64,000 bases of DNA from Edaphobacter sp. (GCF_028283685.1 NZ_JAPWKF010000009.1:1-64000), one strand, 5' to 3'. Numbered from the stretch's first letter, positions 34,833-45,645 are shown. Notes: generated by a model not told the origin, from the letters alone. A program made the numbers and translations.

Positions 34833-35600
34833 AACGCCGGGATGCGGTGTGACGTTGGCGATGATCTGGGAGAAGCAGACCGGATCAAGCGAGGCGCCGC
34901 CGACGAGGGCGCCGTCGATGTTCTCCATGCGGGTGATTTCGGCGATGTTGTCGGGTTTAACGGAGCCGCCGTAGAGGATGCGCGTGGTAGCTGCGATCTC
35001 GGGGCCGGCTTCGCTGACCAGATGGTCGCGGATGATCTCGTGCGCATCTTCCGCCACTGCGGGCGTGGCGTTATGGCCGGAGCCGATGGCCCAGACGGGC
35101 TCGTAGGCGATGACCAGAGGGCCGAGGGCCGAGCGTTCGATGCCTTCGAGGGCGACAGAGAGTTGAAGCTTGAGCACATTCGCCGTCAGGTTACGTTCGC
35201 GCTCTTCGCTGTGTTCGCCGATGCAGACGATGGGAGTGAGGCCGTGCGCGAGCGCGGCCTTGAGCTTGAGGTTGACGCGCGCGTCGGTCTCGTTGAAGTA
35301 GCGGCGGCGCTCGGAGTGCCCGATGAGGACATGAGTGGCGCCGATGGCGGTGAGCATGGTGGGAGAGGTCTCACCGGTGTAGGCGCCTTCATCGAGCCAG
35401 TGCATGCACTGGGAGCCGACCTCGACCGATTTACCGCGCGCGGCATCAACGAGAGCGGGCAGCGAGGTCATCGAGGGAAACAGGATGACTTCGGTGGTCG
35501 CATTGGACTTGATGAGGGGGTAAAAGCTGGTGAGAAAGGCCGTCGATTCGGCCGGTGTTTTGAACATCTTCCAGTTGGCAGCGACGAGCGTTTTACGCAT
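34830..35600 (-). CDS. tpiA: triosephosphate isomerase
   Basis: This enzyme interconverts dihydroxyacetone phosphate and glyceraldehyde-3-phosphate. The 256-residue TIM barrel has Asn9/Lys11 in AANWKMFK, catalytic His95 in IGHSERR, catalytic Glu167 in AYEPVWAIG with the flexible loop after it, and the phosphate-binding YGGSVKPDN and GGASL blocks. It lies 101 bases downstream of pgk on the same strand and is probably co-expressed with it as part of the lower-glycolysis group that also includes gap. Confidence 0.97.
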   Translation of the reverse strand: MRKTLVAANWKMFKTPAESTAFLTSFYPLIKSNATTEVILFPSMTSLPALVDAARGKSVEVGSQCMHWLDEGAYTGETSPTMLTAIGATHVLIGHSERRRYFNETDARVNLKLKAALAHGLTPIVCIGEHSEERERNLTANVLKLQLSVALEGIERSALGPLVIAYEPVWAIGSGHNATPAVAEDAHEIIRDHLVSEAGPEIAATTRILYGGSVKPDNIAEITRMENIDGALVGGASLDPVCFSQIIANVTPHPGV

Positions 35601-35701
35601 GGGGCATCAGTATCCCATTCCAAAGGCATATTCCGCCAGTGTGGTTTTTCTCCTCTGCGGCAGCGAGGCGCTGGCCTGTACCGCAGAGGAGGGAGGATTT
35701 G

Positions 35702-36934
35702 TCAGGATGCCTTGTCGGTGAGAGCGGCCACTCCGGGGAGCTCCTTGCCTTCGAGGAACTCAAGGCTGGCACCACCACCGGTGGAGATATGAGTGATTTT
35801 GCTGGCCACGCCGGACTGCTGTACGGCTGCCACGGAGTCGCCGCCGCCGACGATCGAGGTCGCGTCCTGGTTGGCGGCGACGGCTTTGGCGACGGCGTTG
35901 GTTCCCTTGGCGAAGGCGGGCATCTCGAAGACGCCCATCGGTCCATTCCAGACGATGGTGATGGCGTCGGCGATCTCCTTCTTGAAGAGCTCGACGGAGG
36001 CGGGTCCGATGTCGAGAGCCATGAGATCGGCGGGGAAGGCGCCGTCGCCGGAGAAGATCTGGGTCTTGGCATCGGGGGCGAACTTGTCGGCCAGCACGTG
36101 ATCGACGGGCAGCAGGAAGGTAACGCCCTTCTTGGCGGCCTTATCGAGCGCGGCTTTGGCGATGTCGATCTTGTCGGCTTCGACCAGGGACTTGCCGGTG
36201 GTCTGGCCCTTGGCGTTGAGGAAGGTGTAGGCCATGCCGCCGCCGATGATCAGCGAGGTGACGCGGTCGAGCAGGCTGTCGATGACCTCGATCTTGTCGG
36301 AGACCTTGGCGCCGCCGATGATCGCGACGAAGGGCTTGATGGGATCGCTGACGGCCTTGCCCAGGTAGGTCAGCTCTTTTTCCATCAGCAGGCCGGCGGC
36401 TGAGACGGGTACGAAGTGCGTAACGCCTTCGGTGGAGGCGTGGGCGCGATGGGCCGAGCCGAAGGCGTCGTTGATATAGATATCGCAGAGCGAGGCGAGC
36501 TGCCTGGCGAACTCGGGATCGTTCTTCTCTTCCTCGGCGTGAAAGCGGAGATTTTCGAGCAGCAGTGGCTGACCCGGCTCGAGTCCGGCGACGAGCTCCT
36601 GCGGGATCTCACCGACACAGTCAGGCGAGAAGGCGACGTTTTCGTCATCGCCGATGACGTGATCGAGCAGCTCGCGCAGGCGGTCGACGACGGGCCGCAG
36701 GCTCATCGCGGGGACGACCTTGCCCTTGGGGCGGCCGAGGTGCGAGCAGAGGATGACGCGGGCCTTGCGGCGGAGAGCGTACTCGATGGTGGGGATGGTC
36801 TCGCGGATGCGGGTGTCGTCGGTGATACGGGGGGCGATGTCGGAGCCGTCGACTGCCAGGGGAACGTTGAAGTCAACGCGGATGAGAACACGCTTGTTCG
36901 TAAGATCGAGATCGCGGATCGACAGCTTGGACAT
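35702..36934 (-). CDS. pgk: phosphoglycerate kinase
   Basis: This enzyme transfers phosphate from 1,3-bisphosphoglycerate to ADP. The 410-residue monomer has the N-domain substrate site (RVLIRVDFNVPL; CSHLGRPKG; LENLRFHAEEE), the hinge region, and the C-domain nucleotide site (GGAKVSDKIEV; WNGPMGVFEMPAFAKGT; GGGDSVAA; STGGGASLEFLEGKELPG). Length and motifs are standard. It is transcribed toward tpiA. Confidence 0.98.
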   Translation of the reverse strand: MSKLSIRDLDLTNKRVLIRVDFNVPLAVDGSDIAPRITDDTRIRETIPTIEYALRRKARVILCSHLGRPKGKVVPAMSLRPVVDRLRELLDHVIGDDENVAFSPDCVGEIPQELVAGLEPGQPLLLENLRFHAEEEKNDPEFARQLASLCDIYINDAFGSAHRAHASTEGVTHFVPVSAAGLLMEKELTYLGKAVSDPIKPFVAIIGGAKVSDKIEVIDSLLDRVTSLIIGGGMAYTFLNAKGQTTGKSLVEADKIDIAKAALDKAAKKGVTFLLPVDHVLADKFAPDAKTQIFSGDGAFPADLMALDIGPASVELFKKEIADAITIVWNGPMGVFEMPAFAKGTNAVAKAVAANQDATSIVGGGDSVAAVQQSGVASKITHISTGGGASLEFLEGKELPGVAALTDKAS

Positions 36935-37091
36935 GCAGATTCCTTTTCATCGTGGAAAGGTTGATGTTTCGCGCGTAGAGCGTCGGTTATCAGTTCCTAT
37001 GATAGCGGCTGGCTCTGCGGGGTGCTGTCGCGAGCGGTAAAAACTTGGTGGAGGGAAGGGAGAGCAGGGCAATTCTGAGAGAAATCGAGCG

Positions 37092-37466
37092 TTATTCCGG
37101 GATGAAGGCGTCGGCCTCGATCTCGATGCGCCAGTGGGGATTGAGCAGCTGCTTGATGACGACCATGGTGGCGGCGGGACGGATGGTGGAGAAGAACTTG
37201 CCGTGGACGCGGCCGACTGTCTCCCAGTCTTCGACGTGGGTGAGAAACATGCGGGTGCGGTAGACGTGCTCGATGGAGCTTCCCGCGTTTTTCAGTGCGG
37301 TGGCGATGAGCGAGAGGCACTGATCGGCCTGCTCAGCCACATCGAGATCGTCAGCGCCGACCGGTCCGGTGCCGGAGACGTGGACGTGGTTGCCGAGACG
37401 CACGGCTCGCGAGAAGCCGATGATGGGTTCGTATGGGCTGCTGCCGGAAATGTTGGTGCGTTTCAT
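37092..37466 (-). CDS. RidA/YjgF family protein
   Basis: The 124-residue protein belongs to the RidA family of small trimeric proteins, several of which hydrolyse reactive enamines and imines. It shows the family frame SRAVRLGNHVHVSGTG, a mid-helix IEHVYRTRMFLTHVEDWETV, and the C-terminal IEIEADAFIP strand with the Arg preceding it (HWRIEIEADAF). It lies between pgk and the membrane protein at 37542, on the pgk strand with a 157-base gap. Specific substrate unknown. Confidence 0.9.
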   Translation of the reverse strand: MKRTNISGSSPYEPIIGFSRAVRLGNHVHVSGTGPVGADDLDVAEQADQCLSLIATALKNAGSSIEHVYRTRMFLTHVEDWETVGRVHGKFFSTIRPAATMVVIKQLLNPHWRIEIEADAFIPE

Positions 37467-37541
37467 GCGAAGAGTGTAGCTCCGCCAACGCTATGATCGA
37501 CGAAGAACAACCTGAATTCTTCTACCGGAAGGAAATGCACG

Positions 37542-38210
37542 ATGTGCTTTTCGGCTGCGGCGAACTTTGTGGGCAGTGGTGTGCTGGCGACGCTGGGTGT
37601 GGCAACGCTGACGCGGGTGAAGCATAAGAGGGAGCTGCTCTTCGCCTCGCTTCCAACGCTGTTTGCGGTGCATCAGTTTATCGAGGGATTTGTCTGGCTG
37701 GGGCTGGACGGCGATCTTTCTCCGAGTATCACGCACAAGATGGCTGCGGCGTTTGTGTTATATGCGCAGGGGCTGCTTCCTTTCCTGATCCCGCTCAGCG
37801 TGCTGTTGTTTGAGCCAAATGTGAAGAGCAGAAGACGCATGCTGCCGTTTCTTCTCGTGGGAACGGGAACGACGCTCTACATGCTCTGGGCGCTGATCGC
37901 CTACCCCTTACAGGTTTACGTCCAGAACAACAGCATCGTGTACATCAACGATGGAACCAACAACACCGTGCTGGCTGCGCTGTACGTGATCTCGACGTGC
38001 GGCACGCTCTTCTTTTCGAAGGTGCGCGACATGGTGATCTTCGGAGCGGCGAACCTGGCCATTCTGCTGGCAGTGATGGCCGTGAAGCGCTACGCCTTCA
38101 CCTCACTGTGGTGCGCGTACGCCGCGGTAGCAAGCGTGATTATTCTCGCTTATTTCTGGCGCAGCTATCTGCGCCGTCCGTTTCCCTACAGCAACGCCAT
38201 CCTGGGCTAA
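37542..38210 (+). CDS. DUF6629-type integral membrane protein
   Basis: The 222-residue protein has about seven hydrophobic helices and the characteristic opening MCFSAAANFVGSGVLATLGVA. LLFASLPTLFAVHQFIEGFVW follows, then a Tyr/Asn-rich loop (LQVYVQNNSIVYIND) and a final helix before a basic end (RSYLRRPFPYSN). I recall the MCFSA...FASIPLLFA-Q-FIEG pattern as belonging to DUF6629; no biochemical role is known to me. It is divergent from ridA, on the opposite strand to the glycolytic genes. Confidence 0.82.
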   Translation: MCFSAAANFVGSGVLATLGVATLTRVKHKRELLFASLPTLFAVHQFIEGFVWLGLDGDLSPSITHKMAAAFVLYAQGLLPFLIPLSVLLFEPNVKSRRRMLPFLLVGTGTTLYMLWALIAYPLQVYVQNNSIVYINDGTNNTVLAALYVISTCGTLFFSKVRDMVIFGAANLAILLAVMAVKRYAFTSLWCAYAAVASVIILAYFWRSYLRRPFPYSNAILG

Positions 38211-38224
38211 AAGGACATCCGGGG

Positions 38225-38267
38225 TTAAAAGAATGAAGGCCGGACACTCTTGCGGTGTCCGGCCTTC
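38225..38267 (-). terminator. terminator for gap, shared with the membrane-protein gene
   Basis: A perfect 13-bp stem (GAAGGCCGGACAC / GTGTCCGGCCTTC) and 7-base loop. On the minus strand it is followed by ATTCTTTT, so it mainly ends the gap transcript; it also lies 24 bases past the plus-strand gene at 38210. Confidence 0.88.
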
Positions 38268-38286
38268 GAATGCTCTGTGTCGCGCT

Positions 38287-39378
<1,092 letters not shown>

Positions 39379-39488
39379 CTACCACAACCACCCGCGGCAT
39401 TTTATTGGCGGCAAAGAATGGTCGTGGATGGGCCGAACTGGTTGGACCGATTTGCGGGGGGCTTTCGGCCTGTGTTACAAAGCGAGTC

Positions 39489-40352
39489 ATGCGCGATCTG
39501 CGCGAATGGATAAGCGAAAAGATGAGACGACGCCCAAGACGTGGACCGAATGACTCGGAGTCCACGGGCAAGAGCGGGCAGGAATTGCCCCAAAACCAAC
39601 CGGCACCCCTGAGGCCGTCGTATCCGGAACCAGTTCCGGAGGCCCAGAATGTTGCCGAAGAACCAGTCACCCTACCGGTCGAAGTGACGGCCCCGGTTGA
39701 GACGACGCAGGGTGCGGTGATCGCCGCGCCGGAGACGCCGGAGCAGAAGGTTGTGCTTGAGACGCAACCGGAGTCTCTGGGAACCCCCCCTGTGGAGCAG
39801 GCTGCGGCCAAGTCTCCTAAGGGCTTCGTCGTGCTGACAATCGGCCTTCCGGGCTCGGGCAAGACGACCTGGTACAAACGCCGCGGCGTAACCCCGCTTT
39901 CGAGCGACCTGCTGCGCACGATCCTGTTCGACGACATCACCGAGCAGCGTTACCAGGGTCTGGTGTTTTCGACGCTGCGCAGCCTGCTGCGCGCGCGCCT
40001 GATCGCCAAGATGCCCTGGAACTATGTGGATGCGACGAACCTGTCGCCGCATGAGCGCCGCCAGTGGATCCGCATGGCCAAGAGCTTCGGCTACGAGGTG
40101 CAGGCGGTCTTCTTCGACGTGCCTCTGGCCGTGTGCATGGATCGCAATCGCAAGCGCGATCGCGCCGTGACCGACGAGGTGATGCAGAAGATGGCCGACC
40201 GCCTGAAGCCGCCGAGCTTCAAGGAAGGCTTTGAGAAGATCACGATCGTTCGCGTGAAGGGACAGGCAGGCGCTGCGGCTCCTGTTGCTGCCGAGGCGGG
40301 TGCGGGCGATGAACAGCATGGTGCGGAGTCCGACCCGGAGGCTGCGCAGTAA
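39489..40352 (+). CDS. P-loop kinase (polynucleotide-kinase-like, AAA_33 type) with disordered flanks
   Basis: With the ATG at 39489 the product has 287 residues; an in-frame start at 39357 is possible but lacks a ribosome site. Residues 1-110 are Arg-rich then Pro/Glu/Thr-rich and likely disordered. The kinase domain has Walker A GLPGSGKTTW, the acceptor-side SSDLLR, DATNLSPHERRQWI, and VFFDVPLAVCMDRNRKRDRAV, as in Pnkp/T4-PNK-like small-molecule or RNA kinases. An Ala/Gly/Glu tail ends the protein. Substrate unknown. It is divergent from gap. Confidence 0.82.
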   Translation: MRDLREWISEKMRRRPRRGPNDSESTGKSGQELPQNQPAPLRPSYPEPVPEAQNVAEEPVTLPVEVTAPVETTQGAVIAAPETPEQKVVLETQPESLGTPPVEQAAAKSPKGFVVLTIGLPGSGKTTWYKRRGVTPLSSDLLRTILFDDITEQRYQGLVFSTLRSLLRARLIAKMPWNYVDATNLSPHERRQWIRMAKSFGYEVQAVFFDVPLAVCMDRNRKRDRAVTDEVMQKMADRLKPPSFKEGFEKITIVRVKGQAGAAAPVAAEAGAGDEQHGAESDPEAAQ

Positions 40353-40411
40353 TGCTGCTGCGCAGTTAACGCTGCTGCGCAGTTCGCAGCGTACGCGGTA
40401 AGCTAGACGAC

Positions 40412-41174
40412 ATGCCCACGGTTGGCGTTGAGTTCGCGAAGGTGAGCTATACGCCGGCAGGTGGGCATCTTGTTTTGCGCGATGTCTCCCTTGCTCTTGA
40501 GGCCGGAACGACAACGGCGCTGCTGGGGCGAAGCGGTTCAGGCAAGACGACGCTGCTGCGTACCGTGAATGCCCTGGTGCAGCCGACCTCGGGCGAGGTC
40601 ATCGTGCATGGGCGGCAGGTGAGCGGCGTGACCGATGAGGCCGAGCTGATCGCGTTGCGGCGCGGCATCGGCTACGTCATCCAGGAGACCGGCCTCTTTC
40701 CTCATATGACGATCGAGACGCAACGCCGCACTGGGGCTGGAGATTGCCGGACGCACCCCTGCCGAGGCGCAGGCACGTGCGCTGGAGGTTCTGCATCTGG
40801 CGGGTCTGGATGCCGAGGTGCTGAGAGGGCGTTATCCGTGGCAGCTCTCCGGTGGCCAGCGGCAGCGTGTGGGGCTGGCGCGTGCGCTGGCTCTCGATCC
40901 GGCCGTGCTGCTGATGGATGAGCCCTTCGGTGCGCTGGACCCGCTGACGCGCGCCGAGATGCAGACGATGCTCAAGGGACTGCTCGGAAAGATGAACAAG
41001 ACGGTGCTGGTGGTGACGCACGATCTTGAAGAGGCGCTGTATCTCGCTGACAGGGTTCTGTTCGTCGCGGATGGCGAGGTGGTCGCCGATCTGCCTGCGT
41101 CGCAGGTTCTGCAATCGAAGCAGCCGCAGGTAATGGAGTACGTTCAGGCTGTTCGCCGCACGGAGGCACGCTGA
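40412..41174 (+). pseudogene. OpuC-type glycine-betaine/choline ABC transporter ATPase, single-base frameshift
   Basis: The first frame has the Walker A LLGRSGSGKTTLLR and the Q-loop region VIQETGLFPHMTIE. One extra A at about 40718 then shifts the frame. Without it the product reads on as RNAALGLEIAGRTPAEAQ through the signature QLSGGQRQRVGLARAL, Walker B VLLMDEPFGALDP and H-loop VVTHDLEEAL, to a stop overlapping the permease start (TGATG). Total length is 763 bp, i.e. 254 codons plus one base. The downstream permease and binding protein are intact, so a sequence error is quite possible; as written the ATPase is non-functional. Confidence 0.83.
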
Positions 41175-41803
41175 TGGGAGTGCTGGCGCAGCATGGCGAT
41201 GAGATCGCGAGGCTGACCTTTGAACATCTTTGGCTCACGCTGAGCGCGATGCTGTTTGCAGCCGCCATCGGACTGCCCTTGGGCGTGATGCTGACGCGCA
41301 GGCCGCGCTGGGCAGGGCCGGTGATCGGCTTTGCCAACGTGGTGCAGACGGTGCCGAGCCTGGCGTTCTTCGGTCTGCTGCTGCCGGTGCCGTGGCTCGG
41401 CGAGAACGCGGCGCGGCTGGCGATCGTGGCGCTTACCGGATACGCTCTGCTGCCGATTCTGCGTAACACCTACACGGGCATTCGCAGTGTCGACCCGCAG
41501 CTGGTGGATGTTGCGCGCGCGATGGGGATGACGAACCGGCAGCGGCTCTTCAAAGTCGAGCTGCCGATGGCGGCGAGCGTGATCCTTGCCGGTCTGCGCA
41601 CGGCGACGGTGACCTGCGTCGGTGTTGCGACGATTGCGGCGGCGATTGGTGCAGGTGGACTGGGCGAACTGATCTTTCGCGGCGTCGCCAGCGTCGATAA
41701 CGGCCTTGTGCTGGCGGGCGCGATTCCCGCGGCGCTGCTGGCGCTGCTGGCGGATGCTCTGCTGGGGCTGCTGGAGAAGAAGATGACGGTGCGACCGGCA
41801 TGA
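41174..41803 (+). CDS. OpuC-type ABC transporter permease
   Basis: This 209-residue inner-membrane permease of the BPD type has five to six hydrophobic segments. The cytoplasmic EAA-like loop reads VDVARAMGMTNRQRLFKVELPMAASVILAGLRTA and contacts the ATPase. The opening HLWLTLSAMLFAAAIGLPLGVMLTRRP is typical of OpuCB/YehY proteins. Start and stop both overlap the neighbouring genes (ATGA junctions), so the three genes form one operon. Only one permease is present, where OpuC operons often have two. The substrate is probably glycine betaine, choline or a related osmolyte. Confidence 0.93.
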   Translation: MGVLAQHGDEIARLTFEHLWLTLSAMLFAAAIGLPLGVMLTRRPRWAGPVIGFANVVQTVPSLAFFGLLLPVPWLGENAARLAIVALTGYALLPILRNTYTGIRSVDPQLVDVARAMGMTNRQRLFKVELPMAASVILAGLRTATVTCVGVATIAAAIGAGGLGELIFRGVASVDNGLVLAGAIPAALLALLADALLGLLEKKMTVRPA

Positions 41804-42711
41804 GCATGCGCATGCGCTGGTTTCGCTGCGCTGCTTTTGTATCGGTGGCGCTTCTTCTGGGCGTGACGGCGTGTGCTCCTCCGCGATCGTCGCGCATCAC
41901 CATCGGCGCGAAGAACTTTACCGAGCAGGTGGTGCTGGGCGAGCTGCTGGCGCAGGAGATCGAGGCCGTCACTGGCCAGCCGGTGGCGCGGCGGTTTTAC
42001 CTGGCGGGCAGCTACATCTGCCACCAGGCGCTGATCAGCGGCCGCATCGACGCCTATGTGGAGTACACAGGCACCGCGTTGACTGCGATCCTGAAGCAGC
42101 CTCTGCCGCCGGTGGGGCAGCGTGAAGAGGCGCGTGTGTTTGAGACTGTGGGCAAGCTTTACGAGCAGCGCTACAAAGTTCGTGTCGAGCCGGGGCTGGG
42201 ATTTGAAGACACCTTCGCGATGGTGGTGCGGGGCGACGATGCGAGGCGCATGGGGATGAAGACCATCTCGGATGCGGTTCCGCATGCATCGACGATGCGA
42301 CTTGGCGTGGGGTATGAGTTCGAGGAGCGTCCGGACGGTCTGCGCGGCCTTGAGGCTGCCTATGGGCTGAAGTTCGATGGCAATCCACGGCTGATGGACC
42401 TTGGCCTGCTCTATCGCGCTTTATCGAACGACCAAGTGGATATGGTGGCGGGGAACTCGACGGACGGGCCGATCCGCACGCTGGGCTTTGTTGCGCTGGA
42501 GGACGATAAGCATTACTTTCCACCGTACGAGGCGGTTCCGCTGGTGCGTGAGGATTCGCTGGTGCGTCACCCAGGCATGCAGCAGGCGATGGATAAGCTG
42601 CGTGGTGTGCTGACGGCTGACGAGGTGCGCGGCATGAATAGCGCCGTCGACGGCGAGCACAAGGATGTTGCCGAGGTTGTGCGCGCCTTTCGGGCCAGCA
42701 AGGGTCTCTAA
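41800..42711 (+). CDS. OpuC-type glycine-betaine/choline-binding lipoprotein
   Basis: The 303-residue product has a lipoprotein leader (FVSVALLLGVTAC, lipobox VTAC), so it is membrane-anchored in the periplasm. The ligand domain shows the OpuAC-type opening RITIGAKNFTEQVVLGELLAQ, the segment IDAYVEYTGTALTAIL, and DMVAGNSTDGPIRTLG, LEDDKHYFPPYEAVPLVRED near the C-terminus. It is the last gene of the ABC operon, overlapping the permease by four bases. It delivers quaternary-ammonium osmolytes to the permease; exact ligand not determinable here. Confidence 0.92.
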   Translation: MSMRMRWFRCAAFVSVALLLGVTACAPPRSSRITIGAKNFTEQVVLGELLAQEIEAVTGQPVARRFYLAGSYICHQALISGRIDAYVEYTGTALTAILKQPLPPVGQREEARVFETVGKLYEQRYKVRVEPGLGFEDTFAMVVRGDDARRMGMKTISDAVPHASTMRLGVGYEFEERPDGLRGLEAAYGLKFDGNPRLMDLGLLYRALSNDQVDMVAGNSTDGPIRTLGFVALEDDKHYFPPYEAVPLVREDSLVRHPGMQQAMDKLRGVLTADEVRGMNSAVDGEHKDVAEVVRAFRASKGL

Positions 42712-42783
42712 TAGCGATGATCTCTGCTAGAGGTCATCTTCCGGACGCGATCCTTGCGTCGAAGAAAGCAGGAGGTTGTTCTT

Positions 42784-43290
42784 ATGTCGGAGAAGGTGGA
42801 GCCGTGGCTGCGCGGCACGTTGACGGAGGTGGATGCGGTGCGGCGTGGAGTGCTGCATGCGCTGGAGCTGGCGGCGGAGGATATGGCGCGGTGGTGCGAT
42901 CCGCTGAACGGCGTCGAGATGGAGGAGCGTCCGCTGGGCCTGCCGTCGGTGGGGTTCCAGGTACGGCATATCGCACGTTCGCTGGATCGCCTGTTGACCT
43001 ATGCCGAGGGGGCGGCTTTGAGCGAGCGGCAGCTGAAGGCGCTGAAGGATGAGGAGAGTCACGTTGACCGTGAGGCGACGCTGATGGAGTTTGCCGAGGC
43101 GATCGAGGTCTCCATCAGGCGAGTGCGAGCCTTCGCAGCAAAAGACTATGCCGAGCCGCGGTTTGTGGGGAGAAAGAAGCTGCCGACGAGCCTGGGAGGT
43201 CTGCTGGTGCACATCGCCGATCACACTCAGCGTCATGTAGGGCAGGCGATCACGACTGCCAAGGTCGTGATCGCCTTACGGACAGAGTAG
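42784..43290 (+). CDS. DinB-family protein
   Basis: The 168-residue four-helix-bundle protein has the DinB metal-site histidines: one in VGFQVRHIARSLDRLL, two in HIADHTQRHVGQAI. The family includes thiol-dependent S-transferases such as bacillithiol transferases, and this chromosome carries bshA, so a thiol-transferase role is plausible but inferred. The ATG at 42784 has AGGAGG eight bases upstream; an alternative start at 42754 would encode an implausible RRRK leader. It stands convergently against the AsmA gene, two bases away. Confidence 0.88.
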   Translation: MSEKVEPWLRGTLTEVDAVRRGVLHALELAAEDMARWCDPLNGVEMEERPLGLPSVGFQVRHIARSLDRLLTYAEGAALSERQLKALKDEESHVDREATLMEFAEAIEVSIRRVRAFAAKDYAEPRFVGRKKLPTSLGGLLVHIADHTQRHVGQAITTAKVVIALRTE

Positions 43291-43292
43291 GC

Positions 43293-45476
43293 TTACCTGC
43301 GGTTGAGCAGACCGCCGAGCGTATTGGTCAGCGAGTTGGTGCCGTTCTTCTTGGCGGCTGCTGCGGGGTTGCTGGTGAGGCCCTTGGTTCCGTTGGCCAT
43401 CGCTCCGCTGAGATTGGGTGCGAAGGTCGGGTTGGAGGTGGTTCCTCCGATGGCGACGGGCACACCGTTGCGCAGGGCGCTCGTAGCGAGTCCACCGATG
43501 CTGCCGGCTGCGCCTCCGCTGGGAATCATACCCATCAGGGTTCCGGCGATGCCGCCTGCGGCCGAACCGCCGCTGCTGCCGCCGAGGATGCCGGTCAGCT
43601 TAAGGATCAGGTTGTAGTTGAGCGCTCCGGCTGCGGAGACTGTGCCTGCGCCCGTCGCCGTGCCCAGGGCCGGCATGTTGAGCGCGAGGTTGTCAGTGCG
43701 AACATTGCCGCCGTTGACGTTGATGTTGGTGCTCAACGAGCGGATGGCCGTGGTGGAACCCGTCTTTGCGCCGGTCAGCGATGTGAGTGCCGACAGCTTG
43801 GAGCCGAGATCGAAGTTGGCGAGATTGGTGTTGTCGAGGCGGATCGGCCCGCTGATGATGGGGGCAGCGGTGGAGCCGGTGACGGCGAGGTTGGTCGTCA
43901 GGGTTCCGCCCTGCAGCTTCGATCCCGTGGGAAGATGCACGCCGACGGAGGGAAGAAAGGCCTGAAGCTCGTCGATGGAGACCGACTGGCTGTTGACCTT
44001 CAGGTTGATGGCCGTGGTCGGGCCGCTGGTCTGGTAGGTTCCGGCAACGTTGATGACGGCTTTGCCGATGGCGATTGCCGCCGAAGTGACCTGTCCGGTT
44101 AGTGTCTGCATGTTCTGCACGACCGTCATCTTGACGTTGACGGGCATCTGCGAGGGCGAGCCGTTGGCCGCGACCTGCAGATTGGTGGCGTTGGCGGAGA
44201 TGTTGGCGTTGAGATTGGTTCCGTCGGAGAGCGCGTTGACGTCGGCGTTGGCGATGCCCTTGATTCCGGCGTCAGGCGCGACGATGCCGCTGGAGGCGAG
44301 GTCGAGGTGCGTCAGGACAGCGTGGGTCTTGAAGGGAGTCGCTGCGACGCTTTGCTGGTTGATCGGGCCGGCGTTTCCGTCAGCCGTCACCGAGCCGCCT
44401 CCGGGGATCTGCGCGCTGGCCTTGAAGGGCGAAGAGGCGGTGGGCGAGACGCCGGTAATCTCGGCATTGAGCTGCTGGTAGACGCCGGGCGTCTTCTGGC
44501 CGGGGGAGGACAGCGTCAGGGAGCCGTTCTTGATCTGCAGATGGTCGGCCGAGAAGGTGCTCATCATGTTGTTGGCGTCGGGCGCATTGGCCTTGGCCGG
44601 TGCCGCCGCGGGCTTGTTGTCGCGAACGATGGCGAGCTTGGGGGTATCGACGACGAGGTCGTTGACGTGCAGCAGTTGGCCGTTCCAGGTGGCCGTCAGA
44701 TTGACGGCGTCGATGAGCCCGGTGATGCCGGAGGAAGCCTCGACGAAGCCTGCAGCGGCCGGATCGAGATGCTTAACCTCAAGCTTGGCCGAGAAGGGGG
44801 TGAGCGAGGCGTCCTTCTGGTTGATCGGGCCGGCGTTTCCGGCGATGGTGACCTGTCCGTCGCCGGGCAGGTGCGCGGAGGCGTTGTAGGGAAACTGCTT
44901 GTCGAAGGTGAAGTTCTTCGCTTCGAGATTGAGCTGGTCGTAGGTGCGCGTTGGAATCGCAGGATCGCCCGGCGCGGGCTGCGCGGAGACGTTGAGCGTG
45001 CCGTTGGTGACAGCGACTTTGGCGATATTGACGGCTGGCGTCGCCTCGCCGCTCTTGGCCGGAGCGCTCGGCTTGGCGCCTCCGATGGTGGAGTAGTTCC
45101 AGGTGCCGTCGGCATGGCGAATCAGGTTGATCTTCGGCGTGTCGATCGCGAAGCCGGTGATGTTGACCGTCTTGCTGAGAATCAGCGGCAGCATCTCGAC
45201 GCCGATCTTGACGGACTTGGCCTGGAGAAACGGCTGGCTGCTGTAGGCGGGATCGTCGGCCACCTGGGCGTTCTCGGCGACCAGGCTACCGGACCAGACG
45301 GAGAGGTCGAGCTTGCCCAGCGTGGTCTTACGGCCGAGGGAGGTCGTGATCTCCTGCTCGATACGGGTGCGGAAGTTGTCCGCGTTCAGGAACATGGGAA
45401 TCGCCGTAACGATGATGACAATGAGCGCAAGGATGCTGCCGAGGACGATCAGAAGAGTTTTGTGACGCGCTGCCAT
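43293..45476 (-). CDS. AsmA family envelope protein
   Basis: The 727-residue protein is anchored by one N-terminal helix (KTLLIVLGSILALIVIIVTAIPMFL). The AsmA opening follows, NADNFRTRIEQEITTSLGRKTTLGKLDLSVWSGSLVAENAQVAD. Long beta-rich repeats come next, with four recurrences of the phrase DGNAGPINQ / AGNAGPINQ and SPFKASAQ / FPYNASAHLPG, indicating internal duplication. The C-terminal AsmA_2 region carries LKVNSQSVSIDELQAFLPSVGVHLPTGSKLQGG and then a Gly/Ala/Ser-rich end. AsmA-like proteins are thought to bridge the periplasm and move phospholipids. Start at 45476 was chosen for the AAAGGG site upstream. Confidence 0.92.
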   Translation of the reverse strand: MAARHKTLLIVLGSILALIVIIVTAIPMFLNADNFRTRIEQEITTSLGRKTTLGKLDLSVWSGSLVAENAQVADDPAYSSQPFLQAKSVKIGVEMLPLILSKTVNITGFAIDTPKINLIRHADGTWNYSTIGGAKPSAPAKSGEATPAVNIAKVAVTNGTLNVSAQPAPGDPAIPTRTYDQLNLEAKNFTFDKQFPYNASAHLPGDGQVTIAGNAGPINQKDASLTPFSAKLEVKHLDPAAAGFVEASSGITGLIDAVNLTATWNGQLLHVNDLVVDTPKLAIVRDNKPAAAPAKANAPDANNMMSTFSADHLQIKNGSLTLSSPGQKTPGVYQQLNAEITGVSPTASSPFKASAQIPGGGSVTADGNAGPINQQSVAATPFKTHAVLTHLDLASSGIVAPDAGIKGIANADVNALSDGTNLNANISANATNLQVAANGSPSQMPVNVKMTVVQNMQTLTGQVTSAAIAIGKAVINVAGTYQTSGPTTAINLKVNSQSVSIDELQAFLPSVGVHLPTGSKLQGGTLTTNLAVTGSTAAPIISGPIRLDNTNLANFDLGSKLSALTSLTGAKTGSTTAIRSLSTNINVNGGNVRTDNLALNMPALGTATGAGTVSAAGALNYNLILKLTGILGGSSGGSAAGGIAGTLMGMIPSGGAAGSIGGLATSALRNGVPVAIGGTTSNPTFAPNLSGAMANGTKGLTSNPAAAAKKNGTNSLTNTLGGLLNRR

Positions 45477-45645
45477 AATTGCCCTTTCTTGTCGTGGTGC
45501 CAGCTGCTTCTGTCTGCGATGCAGATTTTTGGGATGGCGATGACCGGGAGCTAAAGAAGACAGGGGCCCTAAACCGCAATGGCTTGATGGCATGTTACTG
45601 AGTGATAGGGGATAAGAGCAATTCGGCGGAACGCAGGGAAGGCGG